From Tremella fuciformis (Eukaryota > Basidiomycota > Tremellomycetes > Tremellales > Tremellaceae): DNA of 64,000 nt. Under the pieces are notes generated by a model, which saw only the letters and a list, made by a program, of their open reading frames with translations, was not told the origin of the DNA and did not search any database. Of this stretch, positions 44,025 to 54,462 are shown in pieces. Each line of letters begins with the position of its first letter. The stretch's first letter is position 1. A program made the position numbers and the translations under genes. The stretch spans positions 3,658,001 through 3,722,000 of the forward strand of contig CP136490.1 in assembly GCA_032768795.1 (NCBI GenBank), in the 5' to 3' direction.

Positions 44025-44337
44025 TGTCAGGACTGTGGCACTGAGACTGTGGCGGAATGAGACAAGGCCAAGTGCCACACGGCCTGACTCAGCCAACCGC
44101 CCACTTGCCTCATCCGGGTGAAGTAGCCGAACTGCTAAATGCGGCACTCGGACTGTCTAGTATAGTTGAACGGTTTTCGAATACATATAGTAGGCATTCG
44201 AGTAGAGAAGATCTCTAGTCGAATGTATCTCTTGTACTCTCAGTCTACTTCTAGTAACCCTACTCGATTGCATACTCCCTGCGAGGCAACCTCGACTTCC
44301 CAGCTCGACGCGGACTATCCTACGTCCGGTCTTGACA
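44025..44337 (+). repeat. 3' LTR (313 bases)
   Basis: By eye, every base matches the 5' LTR at 36919-37231. Identical LTRs mean that few or no mutations have accumulated since insertion. Confidence 0.93.
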
Positions 44338-44825
44338 CCGTGTTCCAGCAGATGCCCGGCACGGTGCGTCGGTTCGACATTGTCGTCTTGCCGCCCAAGG
44401 GGAGCGGCGGTGTATGGGAGGCGCAGAGGCAGTACTACGGCGACGTGTACTGGTACCTCTTCGACAGGCTCTGTGTTAATCTCGCCAAGCTCGCCTGTCG
44501 GGATATACCCCAGGTGGGCTTCTGGGGGTTGGGCTGTGTCGAGCCAAAGTGCGTAGGCATGGCCGCGCACACGGACACAGCAATGGAGGAGAAACAGGTG
44601 CAGACCAAAGTCGCGGAGAGGATCAGGCTGGAGCTTAGTAATCTGGGCGCAATAGGGGCAGTGAGGTTTGGGAGTATCAACGACTGGAAGGAGCAGAGCG
44701 GCTGGCAGGAGGTTCTAGAAGGTGAGGAGCTCGATGAGCCAGGAGCAGCGAAGCCGGTCTTGTCAGAGCCCGCGGAATGTGCGCCGGACCTGCTGGCGGC
44801 ATGGAACGGCTGGTATATGTTGTGA
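44338..44825 (+). pseudogene. F-box-like gene, member 3: 3' part after the retrotransposon
   Basis: After the right-hand CCGTG copy the frame continues FQQMPGTVRRFDIVVLPPKG and runs through a strand/helix region (VGFWGLGC, GAVRFGSIND) to LAAWNGWYML, stop TGA at 44823-44825. This is the carboxyl 160 residues of the gene that starts at 36361. The piece has no ATG of its own near the junction in this frame except one within the LTR read-through, so it is unlikely to be expressed as a useful protein. Confidence 0.8.
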
Positions 44826-45053
44826 AGACACGACAGGTATGCAGTACTCGTACATTTATGCTTGCCGCTCGGTCCGGAGGTCCCGGCGCCGCTTTGACCG
44901 CTGTATTCGGCTAAATCCGATCCTTCGTCACAAGGTGGAAAAATAACATCATGACACACCGTGAGATTCTTTTGTCTTTTGCATCTGCATCTCTCCAAGC
45001 TCGCAACCCCCGCCTGCCTGGCCTGATGCGCTCGGCGTGTCTCCTCAAGCGCC

Positions 45054-46797
45054 ATGCCAGCTGGAACCTCAGACGAGAGGACGAGACTGATCGATGTTGC
45101 CCAAGGGCAAGATGACAAGTCTCCCGAGGTGCAGCATGGGCTGTTCTCACCCCTGCGCCGGGTCATGTTCACGGCCTTTCTGCTCGCCACGACTTTTGCA
45201 TTCACCCAGACAAGCTTGATCTACTCCTTCAGGGTCATGACTTGTGAGGAATGGTACAAGACGCATGTGTGGGACGGCCAGGGCGACCGCTGCGATCTGC
45301 GGACGATCGATGCTCGCGCCGCTCGCAGCGTGGCGATCATGAGCAGCACGACGACGATCTGCAGTTAGTCAAGTTCCTCTGGCTTCATAGCCCGCTGACA
45401 TGGCAGCTGTACTGAATCTCTTCCTCACGTCTGCACATGTCAAGCGGTACGGGCCGAAAGCCGCCATGTTTCAACAGACCTTCTGGGCAGCTCTTCGCAA
45501 TCTCTGCCAGATCGCCGCGCAGATCATCGGCGGCGGACGGGGCATCACGATCGTGCAGCTCTCACAAGTGTTCAATGTCCTCGGTTCAGCCGGTGGGTAT
45601 CAGCTGGCCGCCAACTCCTTCGTGGCAGAGCTCGCGCCTGAAGACGAGCGTACCGGCATGTTCGGCTTCCTGGGCGGTATCATCAAGTTTGGCTCCTCGG
45701 CGGGCTACATCTTCGGTGGTCTGGCGTACGACTTTGGTGGTCAGCTCGCCCCGTTCGAGATCACCTTTTGCCTCTTGGTTTTCTGCACTTTCTTCGGCTT
45801 CTTCTTCCTGCCTTATATCGCGCCCGAGCCGGTGGGTCACACGTCGGAAAAGGGCAGCAAGAGCTTCTGGGGCCCATTCAGGCCCTTCTTCCCGCGCCGC
45901 GTGCAGCGGGGCGGTCGAGAAACCCGCGATCTGAGCTTGATGTTCATTGCGCTCGGAACATTTGGCTCGACATTGGCCACCGGCTACGTGTCCATGATGT
46001 TGCAGCTGGTCGGCACAAACGTCTTCGGCTTTTCGCCCAGCACTAACGGACCTTTGCTAGTAAGTCAAGTTCATCATCGCTGTGAGGCTCTGAGCTGACG
46101 CCAAGTCGCTCACTCTCCTTGTCAAGGCCTTCTTCCTCACCGCCTTGTTCCCCCAGATCCTGTCTTGGGGCCGGGCCCGCATGGCACACAGATCAGCCCA
46201 ACCTGTCCTAGTCGACTCGGCCGAGCACCCAGAGTCCCCACTTCAGGCTGAAGCCCCCTCGGCGACGTCCGCGCCCGGCACTGATCTCACGCCGAAGTCT
46301 ACCAGCACAGCAAATGGTTCGGAATTCGATCTGCACTTCCTTCGCTGGTCAATCTTCGCCGACGGGCTCCTCACTTCGCTTGTGACATTCAGCAATCGAG
46401 GCTGGCACCTCTTCCTCGCTGCCGCCGTGCTGCCCTTTGCGAGTGGCACAGCTCCAGCTGCGAGGGGCGTCACGCTCGACCTTGTTAGCCACGAGGAGCG
46501 CTCAGACGCCTTGGGTGGTATTGCCCTGATCGAAAAGCTGGGTGAGCTGCCTGCTCCGGAAGACGGATGCCATAGTAGCTGACGTGATAGCACAATTTTC
46601 GACCGTCAGCATATTTGGCTTCGTCTTCAGCGCTTTGACGCAGATCGGCAAGCCGACATTGGTCTTTGCTGTCAATGCCGTGAGATTGATGAGGAAGTCG
46701 GAACCCAAATACTGACTCCCAGGGTGTCGCGATGCTCTCTTTCATTTTGTTGCTTTTCGCCCGGATGCCGAGAGAGGGGCAAATAGCCCTGGCGTAG
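45054..46797 (+). CDS. Major facilitator superfamily transporter
   Basis: It starts MPAGTSDERTRLIDVAQGQD at 45054 and ends MPREGQIALA with TAG at 46795-46797; four introns are supported (near 45366, 46061, 46544 and 46690). The protein has about eleven or twelve hydrophobic segments in two halves, joined by a charged loop (RRVQRGGRETRD). A second long hydrophilic stretch, SEHPESPLQAEAPSATSAPG, lies in the carboxyl half. Motifs of fungal MFS proteins include VFNVLGSAGGYQLAANSFVA, APEDERTGMFGFLGGIIKFG and FSTVSIFGFVFSALTQIGKP. It should be a plasma-membrane or vacuolar solute carrier. The substrate cannot be predicted; the fold resembles siderophore/drug or proton-coupled folate-type carriers (the APEDERT loop after helix 4). 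Confidence 0.82.
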
Positions 46798-47013
46798 ATT
46801 GTAGATGGGATAGAGAATAGCCGATGGAGTAGAGTAGATTTTGATAGCGATGCGGACTCCGATGTAGCCTTACTGTGAGAGATGGTCGACGTGCATCATG
46901 GCATGCAAGATACCGGGGCTGTTTGAGCAGAGTCAGCACCGTGAACGCTAGAGAGGCTGTCGAAAGCGAGTAGTGATACATCTGCGTCTGGCCCTCCACG
47001 GCCAGTGACACTT

Positions 47014-47566
47014 CTATTGTCCCCCTTGTTGCATTTGCTCTGATCGATCAGCTCACTCCTGGTCGTAGGACTTTGGAAGCTGACTGACCCGCATTGTGCT
47101 CCGCGAACCGCGCTCCTACTCTCTCCGAGTGTTTCAAGAATTTGTCGGTGCAATTTTGCACGCAGGTCGTCTGAACGTCAGCCAGCAGTCCGATCAGCTC
47201 TCTCGGGGCGAGGCAGATTCGAGCGAGAGGCTGCAAAGCGCGAGCAGGGAGTATGGGGAGGTGCCATGTTGGAAGGAAACTCGAACATACCTCGTTGCCC
47301 GTCAATGCTTTCGAGGTAAAGTCGTTCACGCACGTGTTGAAGCACCGCTCGACCAAGCCAGAGTAGAGCCGCATGAAGTCTTGCATCTGGCCGTCAGCGC
47401 ACGCCCCATCGACCCTTTCTCGTACCACGTCCAACTCGACGGCAGGCGACAAGCAAGATCCGGAATTGGCATGGCGGGAAGGTCCAGGAAGGTGACTCGC
47501 CTGCTTCTTCTCGATCACTTTTGTCATATGCGCCTGCTCGGCGCCATTGAATTGCGAAAAGTCCAT
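47014..47566 (-). CDS. TIM9: Mitochondrial import chaperone Tim9
   Basis: It starts [20 protein letters not shown] at 47566. Four exons give a small Tim protein with the twin CX3C motif: [17 protein letters not shown] and [21 protein letters not shown] last 49-base intron (GTCAGT...GATCAG) links HNA to EQMQQGGQ and TAG at 47014-47016. This fits the family better than reading on to the TGA at 47048. Tim9 forms a hexamer with Tim10 in the intermembrane space and escorts hydrophobic carrier proteins and beta-barrel precursors. The latter go to the SAM complex, whose core is also encoded here (10957-13126). Its length of about 90 residues is normal. Confidence 0.92.
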
Positions 47567-47791
47567 GATGAGCAATAGATCGGGTAGGCAGATATAGTGA
47601 CAAGAAGCGCAAGTCGTCGAGAGACAAAGAGAGGTGACGAAGGGCAATCGGCCAGTGGCTCGGAAATTCTGGGTGCATCCCTCCACCTGCAACCAACCAC
47701 GCGAAGACGACTCTCCGAGCCAGCCAACCCAACGAATAAGGCATCCTTTCCCCCCTTCTGTGCTGTCTCGCTCTACCACTAACGCCACAAC

Positions 47792-49244
47792 ATGCCGCCG
47801 AAACGCGCAAGAAGAATCATAGATGACTCTCCATCCGCCTCGGCTTCGGCTTCGGTGTCCCCACCCCCGCCTCCGGCTCCTCCAGCTCCCAGCGCTTCTG
47901 CCTCTCGGCGCGTGACGGCCCCTCGTTCGTCGGCTACCGCGGCGGCGGCGGCCATAGCGGCTGATATTGCCGAAGATGAAGAAGACGAGGAGATGGAGGA
48001 AGAAGAGGAGCTAGAGGAAGAGGCAGAGGAGGAAGAAGACGAAGACGATGCCGATGGTGCCTCGTCCGTGTATTCTCAAGAGGCTCGGATGGTACGAGCC
48101 CGCTCGCGCCGTCAGCCTTCCCGGATCGTAGTCCGTGGGTGAGCGCTGATGCACAGTATCTTCTGCTGCTGCGAGTCAGGATATGGAGCTTGACGAGGAG
48201 GAGGATGGATATGCGGACGAGGATGCCGAGGGAGAGGTAGAGCTCGAAGAGGAGGAAGAGGCGGAGGTGGAGGAGGTCGAAGAGGTCGAAGAGGAGGAGG
48301 AGAAGGCGCCCGCTGCGATGCCTGCGCCCAAGCATGAAGAGAGAGAACGGAGGAGCAGTCCTATCAAGCTCACCCTCCGGGTCGGCCAGCCGTCGTCTTC
48401 GGCGACCGCACCAGGCAAGAGGCAACCGAGAGGGGCAGCGAAGAAAGCAGGCAAGCGGGCCAAGAAGGCCGCTCGGGATCTTGACGCAGGTAGGTCATCC
48501 CTCTACACATGTCAAATCGACGGATCCGTCTGACGCACAGCGAGCGACGACGAGCTGCTCCTTCGGGCAGGCCAGACCGGAGTGGACGAGCTGGACGGCG
48601 AGGGAGAAGAGGATCTCGACTCTATGCGCTCCGTCTCGCCGAGCAAGCTCACTGCTCGCCAGCGCGCCAAGCACGACAAAGGCTTGCAGGAGACGCTAAT
48701 GTCCTTACCTGGTGAGCCCACTGCCCCGTATTACTACGTGCAGCTGACGACAGACTCTGGGAAAGGCAAGCCGATCCTCACCGAGGCCGAGCGGCTCTTG
48801 CGCAGAGAAGAAACAGCCCGGAAACGGAAGCGCCAGAGCGAGCAGAAACGCCAAGACGAGCAGGACCAGACGATCAACCGGCTTCTCCGAGCGCAGACGT
48901 CGCGGACGCGGAACAAGCTGGAAGATCCCACGGCTGAGTCGTCGCCTGCTCCGTGGGCTTCGCGCAAAGTCTTGCCTCCTTCGACCGACATGATCCGCTG
49001 GACGTCCAGCTTGGTCGACGACCGCGTCGTTATGCGTATAGCAGCACCAGAAGGCAAAGAAGACTGGATAGCTGTGGCGCCTGCACCCAAGCTGGAGCAG
49101 CCGCGGGCGACAAACGGAGTCGCGCCCTGCGGTGTACAGGGCTGCAGCGAGAAGAGAAAGTATAGGAGCGTCAAAGAGTTCAACTCTGGAGGTTGCTCGC
49201 TCGAACACCTCAAGCTGTTCGAAGCGAGTCTGACGACTGTATAA
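47792..49244 (+). CDS. IES2: INO80 complex subunit B / Ies2-like (PAPA-1 domain)
   Basis: It starts [20 protein letters not shown] at 47792 and ends LFEASLTTV at 49242-49244, with introns near 48139, 48490 and 48711. The amino half is very acidic (long Glu/Asp runs at 47970-48050 and 48185-48305), with a basic patch [20 protein letters not shown]. The PAPA-1 region is [20 protein letters not shown] then [20 protein letters not shown] and [11 protein letters not shown] carboxyl HIT-like zinc motif ([27 protein letters not shown]) follows. Ies2/INO80B activates the INO80 nucleosome-remodelling ATPase in the nucleus. It is divergent from TIM9, sharing a 225-base promoter. Confidence 0.9.
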
Positions 49245-49371
49245 ATAACGATCATAACGACCATGATGCCCCGTGACGCGTGAACCCCCTATCGAGACAT
49301 CCAAGCGTAGTCCAGTCCTGCATGTCTGTCATGTACACGATGCCGCTACAACCCCTCGCGCTTATGCTGCC

Positions 49372-50044
49372 TTCTCGGCGGCGGCGGTCTTGGTGGCCAT
49401 GGCGGCAGCAACAGCAGGGTTGATGCGCTGTACGTCAGCTCTGCGTCAGACCTATCAACGCGGGAGCTCACCTTGCCGTCACGGAAGATCGCACGGGGAG
49501 GGGGGAGACGGTTCTTTCGCGAGTTGATGGCACCAGGCTTGCCGGATCGGACACGGACAACTGCAAAATCAGGATATGACTGACAAGGACACGGGATGAT
49601 GACTGACCCTTGGCGTGGATGGCGCAAGACACGCAGTAGGCGAGACGGATGTAGAGCTTGGGAAGGGCGTACTCCTGGTAGACGGAGGCCTCGGAAAGGT
49701 CACGGACGGCAGCAGCCTCGACCATGTTCTTGACCGAGTAGCGCTTGATGGCCTTGTCCTGCAAAGTAAGCGGCTGTGTCGGAAAATGCTTCTCTCTTTC
49801 CATCGTTCCCACCCAGCAGTCTCGCGCTCGATCGCTAGCTCGTTGCGATACAATCATATCTGGCCTATCCCTTGGAAAGCCGGTCCCTCGCAGCATGGCG
49901 CCCATCCGACATCCAAAAGGAGAGTTCAGACGAAGAACCACAACCCACCTTGGGGACACATCGCGAGCAGTTAGAGCATCGGACAAACTTGACGTGCCCG
50001 CGTCCCTTCTTGTTGCGCCCGCCGCCCCTTCTCTTTTTGGTCAT
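49372..50044 (-). CDS. RPS26: 40S ribosomal protein eS26
   Basis: It starts [20 protein letters not shown] at 50044 and continues [12 protein letters not shown]. After a long intron (about 49757-49948) comes [20 protein letters not shown], then [20 protein letters not shown] with CVSCAIHAK, and [20 protein letters not shown]. It ends [18 protein letters not shown] with TAA at 49372-49374. The CX2C pairs that bind zinc and the RP-R carboxyl sequence are standard for eS26, which sits at the mRNA exit channel of the small subunit. The intron between the first two coding blocks is far longer (about 190 bases) than others in this window, as is common in ribosomal protein genes. Confidence 0.95.
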
Positions 50045-50527
50045 GTTGATCTGCACTTGTCAGCCCCAGTCCGTCAAGATCCGTCGTGTTCTCGTGGTCG
50101 TCTGCCGGTCCAGCAATGCTCCCGCTGCCTTCCCGTCGATACCACTGGTCAACGCGGCGGGAAGCAGGGCTGGCTCGCCGGATGATGTGGTGATGGGTGC
50201 TGGAGAGACTGGGTACCCACAAAAGCTAAAAGTCGTTAGTAGGACTTCGAGCGTGAAGGCTTCAATGTGCAGCCTCGACAACCTCGAAAGCGCGGAGGGG
50301 AGGGAGGGGGTGACTGAAATACCGACAAATCCCGTGTGGCATCTGATGTCGGGGATAAGGTGTTTTGGGGCTTCTGATAAATCCGATCAGAGCGAACCTG
50401 TCACAAGGGGTGTTTCATGCATAGGAAGGTATGTTCACCTCAAAATATATACAAGATACGTGTAGTCTATGCACAACATGTACAACATTGCGTGTCCGCT
50501 GTAGTCTGAGCCCTCGACAGTGTGCCG
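50045..50527. other. Intergenic region upstream of RPS26
   Basis: This 483-base stretch contains the RPS26 promoter and the 3' end of the PUB-domain gene, both on the minus strand. I see no coding sequence and did not recognise a ribosomal-protein promoter element with confidence. Confidence 0.45.
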
Positions 50528-51904
50528 CTAGCCCAACCTTTGCCCTTCTCCCCAGTTGTGCTCCCGTCTTCGGGGTCTGTGATCTCGACCACTTCGATGA
50601 CCTCGACCGGGGTTCGCAGCCATGCCGATAAGCTGGTCCATCATGTTCGGTGACACCATAGACACGTTGACCCCGTTGAGCGAAGGAAGCGGAGGCGGTC
50701 CATGGTCTTCGTCATCGGAGCTGTCGTCCTCGTGCGGTCCGGCTTGTTCTTGGGTAGGGGCAGATTCGCCGGTAGGTGCGGGCTGCTCGGAGTCATTATC
50801 GACGGAGTTGCTGTTCTCTTTGAAGGGTCAGTCGACGCGACGCAATCATCTTTTGTTGCTGGACATACCTTCGGAGGGTGGCGCACTTGCTGAGTGTGAG
50901 GCATCGTGCTGAGCCTTGGCTTGAATCGCAAGCTCTCGCCTCACTCTGACCGCTTCGAGCTGAGCTGGCGATATCTCCCCTCGTTCGACTGCTGCTGCCG
51001 TGTCTTCCGCTTCATGTTCAGCCTCATCGACAGCCTGTTGACGCTCAGCGGCCGCCCGCCTTTCCCGATTCTCCTTATCCCTTGCAACCTTCCGCCTCAT
51101 AGCCTCACGGTCTTCATCCGCCTCAGCAAGTGCTCGAGCTCGTCGGTGTGCCTCTTGCTCTTTAGACGAAATCATCGAAGCGTTCGACTGCACGACTCGC
51201 TCTTGCAGCTTAGCAAGCTGGGGTCAGTGGGCTGTGCAGATCTCGAGAACAACGGCAGGCTGTGGAGGCGGGTGATGTGCTCACATGCTCAGATAACACG
51301 TCGGCCCCGACGCGCAGCTCGTGCATGCGCTTGGGCGTGGGCTGGATCACGAAATGCTGCTCAAAATTGGTAGTCTGCGTGCGAAAGCCAAGCTGATCGA
51401 TTGTCAACGTTGTTCGCGCGTAACTCGGCTCACCAGGATCAGATACTCGTGTCCACCTTTGGCCGCCAGCACTTGGTTCTTGAGCATCGAGTTGGTCGCT
51501 CGCAATGACCTGTACTTTGGCTCGTCATGATGCTCCAAGATATTGTTGGCGATCTTGAGCAATGTCTGTTCGCGTCAGCCACCACCGCCATACCCGCGAT
51601 GGCTCACTTCAACGCAAGTCGCGCTCTTCTGGTAATTGTTGTCTCTGACAATCCCCCTGTCCAGAGCTCTAGCAAATTGCATGCGCAGCTCTCGCTCCTG
51701 CTTATCGGTGGGAGCTGTCCATGTCTCTTCTCTGGGCGGCGGCGGTGTAGGCGATGGTGACGACGTCGTTGCCGGGTTGGACTGGCCCTTCAAGCGTGCC
51801 TCGGCGGCGAGAAGAGCGGCGGATCGGTCTGGCCTGGCCGGCGATGCCCCTGTAGCTGCTGCTGCTGCAGAGCCTTGCGAAGTGGCTTGGCCTGGCCGTG
51901 ACAT
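50528..51904 (-). CDS. PUB-domain protein (candidate Cdc48/p97 cofactor)
   Basis: The start chosen is MSRPGQATSQGSAAAAATGA at 51904 and the stop is TAG at 50528-50530, after an Arg/Gly-rich end. The amino region (RPDRSAALLAAEARLKGQ, then Pro-rich) is disordered. A PUB domain follows: KSATCVETLLKIANNILE, HHDEPKYRSLRATNSMLKNQ, GGHEYLILLGF and EQHFVIQPTPKRMHELRVGA. The carboxyl part is a long charged helix (REAMRRKVARDKENRERRAA, AERQQAVDEAEHEAEDTAAA). PUB domains bind the carboxyl tail of the Cdc48/p97 ATPase, for example in PNGase and UBXN6. A role in ubiquitin-dependent protein handling is likely. No UBX or transglutaminase domain is visible, so the exact orthologue is unclear. Confidence 0.75.
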
Positions 51905-52433
51905 TTCTAGGTGTTGGGTAAAGCCGAGCGAAGGTGAGACGCGCAAGCAGAGGAGCGTCGCGGAGGTCAGTGCGGTGGAGGTGAGGTGTCAGGGTGGGAA
52001 TTTCGGCGAAAAGGGAGATTGGGGACCCCATCCCTCTCCACCGGATATCTCCCGAGTCGGCCCGACTGAGCCATTCACCAACGAAATCCCCAACTGTCCG
52101 TCAAAGTTTGCTGACAGCAGCTAGAATCTGTCCGTCTGTGTGGTCTGAGAAGCTGTGAGAAGCGATGATAAGAGACACTATGATGCATGCCCGTGTCCGC
52201 TCTGGTATTCATCGACTGCTTCGTCTTGGTCGTCGTTTCAACGGTGCTCGGCGATGTTGCAGACTACCGGCTCAACCGGTCCTCTCGGCGCCAGCTTCCC
52301 TGAAATTCCCCGGGTTCAACAAGATGGCTCTTATGCCAGCATCAAAGAAGCACCGGGCGTCAACGTCTTCACACACCCAGTATCAGCTTCTGTCGAATCC
52401 CAAGGACTGCCAGTGAGGACGAGACACGTCGAA
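51905..52433. promoter_or_regulatory. Divergent promoter between PUB gene and xylulokinase
   Basis: This 529-base region lies between two divergently transcribed genes. The xylulokinase frame is open upstream to about 52155 and includes an in-frame ATG at about 52252 (MLQTTGSTGPLG). A 61-residue amino extension is therefore possible, but the conserved start is at 52434. No other gene is seen. Confidence 0.5.
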
Positions 52434-54459
52434 ATGTCCTCCGCGCCCCTCTTTCTGGGTCTCGACTCGTCCACCCAAGCTCTCAAGGCATCCTTGCTGA
52501 CGTCCAACCTGGATGTCATCGCCGAGGCCGCCGTCAACTTTGATCAGGACCTGTCGCAGTATGGTACCAAGAGCGGGGTGTCGTATGGACCGGAAGGCAG
52601 TGGAGAGGTCAGTAGTCCGGTTATGATGGTCGTCGAGGCCATGGATCTCCTGTTCGAGCGCATGAAGGCTGCGGGATGGGAGCTAGACCGTGTGCGAGGC
52701 ATATCGGCTGCAGGACAAGTGAGTCTCAGTCAGGAGGGACTGCGGCACGGCTGACCATACAGCAACATGCCTCAGTGTACTGGTCGCATGAAGCATCCTC
52801 TCTCCTCGGCAACCTCGACCCCGGCAAACCTCTACACGGCCAGCTGTCCGGCGCATTCTCTCGACCCGTCATCCCTAACTGGCAAGACTCGTCTACCACG
52901 GCAGAATGCCTTGCACTGGAGGAACACTTCGGCGGTCCTTCCCATGTTGCTCAGGCTCTTGGCTCTAGGGCTTACGAGCGCTTCACCGGCCCGCAAATAG
53001 CCAGATGGAAACGCATTGACCCGAAAGGGTATGCCAACACGGCTAGAATCTCGCTCGTATCAAGCTTTATCACGACACTCGTCTGTGCGGATGGTGAGGT
53101 CAAGGGGATCGATGAGTCCGACGCATGCGGCATGAACCTATGGTCAATGAACACGCCGGAACGAGGGTGGAATAAGCGAGTTCTGGCACTTGTGGCTGGC
53201 AGTGAGAAGGAGGGAGAGGAGCTGGAGGAGAAGTTGGGTCGCGTGGAGACGGACGGTGGAAGGGTAGTTGGCATGCTGGGGAAATGGTTCCAGGACCGAT
53301 ACGAGATGAGTGGGCAATGTGTCGTCTTCCCTGGAACCGGAGACAATCCCGCCACCTTCCTCAGCTTGACCCGTGAGTCGTTACTGCTATGTGTTCCTCT
53401 CCGGCTTACCTGCAGTCCGCGATCAGGAGGGCATGATTTCCATGGGGACTTCGGACGTTGTCTTGGTGTCCACTGCGCAATATCTGCCAAATCCCGAATA
53501 TCACGCGTTCTTCCATCCCGCTCAAATCGCACCTACATCAAAGCAGGAGGCACACGAGGCCGCCGACAGACAACCCGAGAACCTGCGATACTTCAACATG
53601 CTCGTGTACAAGAGTGAGTGCAGCACGCCTAGTCATGTTTACAGAGTTGACCATGAAGACGGCTCTCTGCCGAGGACTCACATTATGAAAGAGTACTTTG
53701 ACGGGTCATGGGACAAGTTCAACGCCGCTGTGGAAGCGCGAAGACCGAAAAAGGGCGACAAGATGACCGACATGGGCTTTTGGTGGGTGCTGCCAGACAT
53801 CATCGTGAGTCAGCCTCTTCCACATAGACGGCATGCTAATCTCTCAGCCGTCTGGCGCGCACGGAATCTATAAGTATACTTCAGGCGAGCCTGTCAAGGA
53901 GTTCGCGGAACGCGACACCAACGCTATCGCCATCCTGCACTCCCAGTTCCTAAATTACCGCGCGAGATCTTCGACGTTCCTTCCACCCGTCACGGACGAG
54001 AATGGCTCTGGGAAGCACAAGCTCCCTCACCTTTCACGAGTATACGCCACAGGTGGCGCGGCAGCCAACGACACATTGCTGGGCGTCCTGTCTGACGTCT
54101 TCAACGCCCCAGTCTGCAAGAACGTCGAGTTCACCCATCGGACAGGCTGGGTCGGGTCCAACTGGAACGCCTGTTCGGTAGGAGCTGCATACAAAGCTAA
54201 ATGGGGCTGGGAGCGGTATATCGGTCAGGGAGATAGGCAGTGGGTCGGCTTTGACGAGATTGTCAATGAGGCGCGGGAGATGCGGCGAGTGGCGCGTCTG
54301 GGCCCGATTGAAGGACGGCAAGGGAGCGAGGAGGAAGGTATTCGAATCGTTGTCAGTCCAGACCCTGCGCGCGCAGAGGTATACGAGAGTTGGGTCGATG
54401 AGTGGAAGGCCCTGGAGGATAAAGCGCTGGAAGAGAGTATCAAAGCGCAAAAAGCTTGA
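52434..54459 (+). CDS. XKS1: D-xylulose kinase
   Basis: The start MSSAPLFLGLDSSTQALKAS at 52434 leads directly into the FGGY-family phosphate-1 motif. Introns near 52718, 53373, 53613 and 53803 are removed. Motifs: SAAGQQHASVYWS, WQDSSTTAECLALEEHFGG, RISLVSSFITTLVC, DACGMNLWSM, GTGDNPATFLSL, GMISMGTSDVVLVS and YATGGAAANDTLLGVLSDVF. The length, about 630 residues, fits fungal xylulokinases. It phosphorylates D-xylulose to xylulose-5-phosphate, feeding pentose catabolism into the pentose phosphate pathway. The stop is only three bases from the stop of the converging unknown gene at 54463, so the transcripts must overlap. Confidence 0.92.
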
Positions 54460-54462
54460 GGA

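Larger units (their letters stand above)
36919..44337 (+). mobile_element. Complete Ty3/gypsy chromovirus (Tf1/sushi-like), 7,419 bases, with antisense accessory gene
   Basis: The element is bounded by two 313-base LTRs that I read as identical (36919-37231 and 44025-44337), both TGTCAGG...TTGACA, and by CCGTG target duplications. In order it has a self-priming primer-binding region (37234-37248), gag (37280-38554), pol (frame open from 38440, taken to 42093: protease, RT, RNase H, integrase, chromodomain), an opposite-strand spliced gene (42126-43805), and a polypurine tract (44007-44020) next to the 3' LTR. Protease DTGA, RT YLDD, the integrase zinc motif, D-D-35-E and gag zinc knuckle are all intact. 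Identical LTRs plus open frames indicate a young, possibly active copy. It lies inside an exon of an F-box-like gene, in the same orientation. Confidence 0.95.

Noticed and set aside
47048..47100. Tim9 reading directly to the TGA at 47048
   Set aside because: A 49-base GT-AG intron with a CTGAT branch-like site gives a carboxyl end (AEQMQQGGQ) typical of Tim9. The read-through tail [13 protein letters not shown] is not.
47970..48305. GAG/GAA repeat runs as a microsatellite feature
   Set aside because: They encode the acidic stretches of the Ies2-like protein, which are expected for the family.
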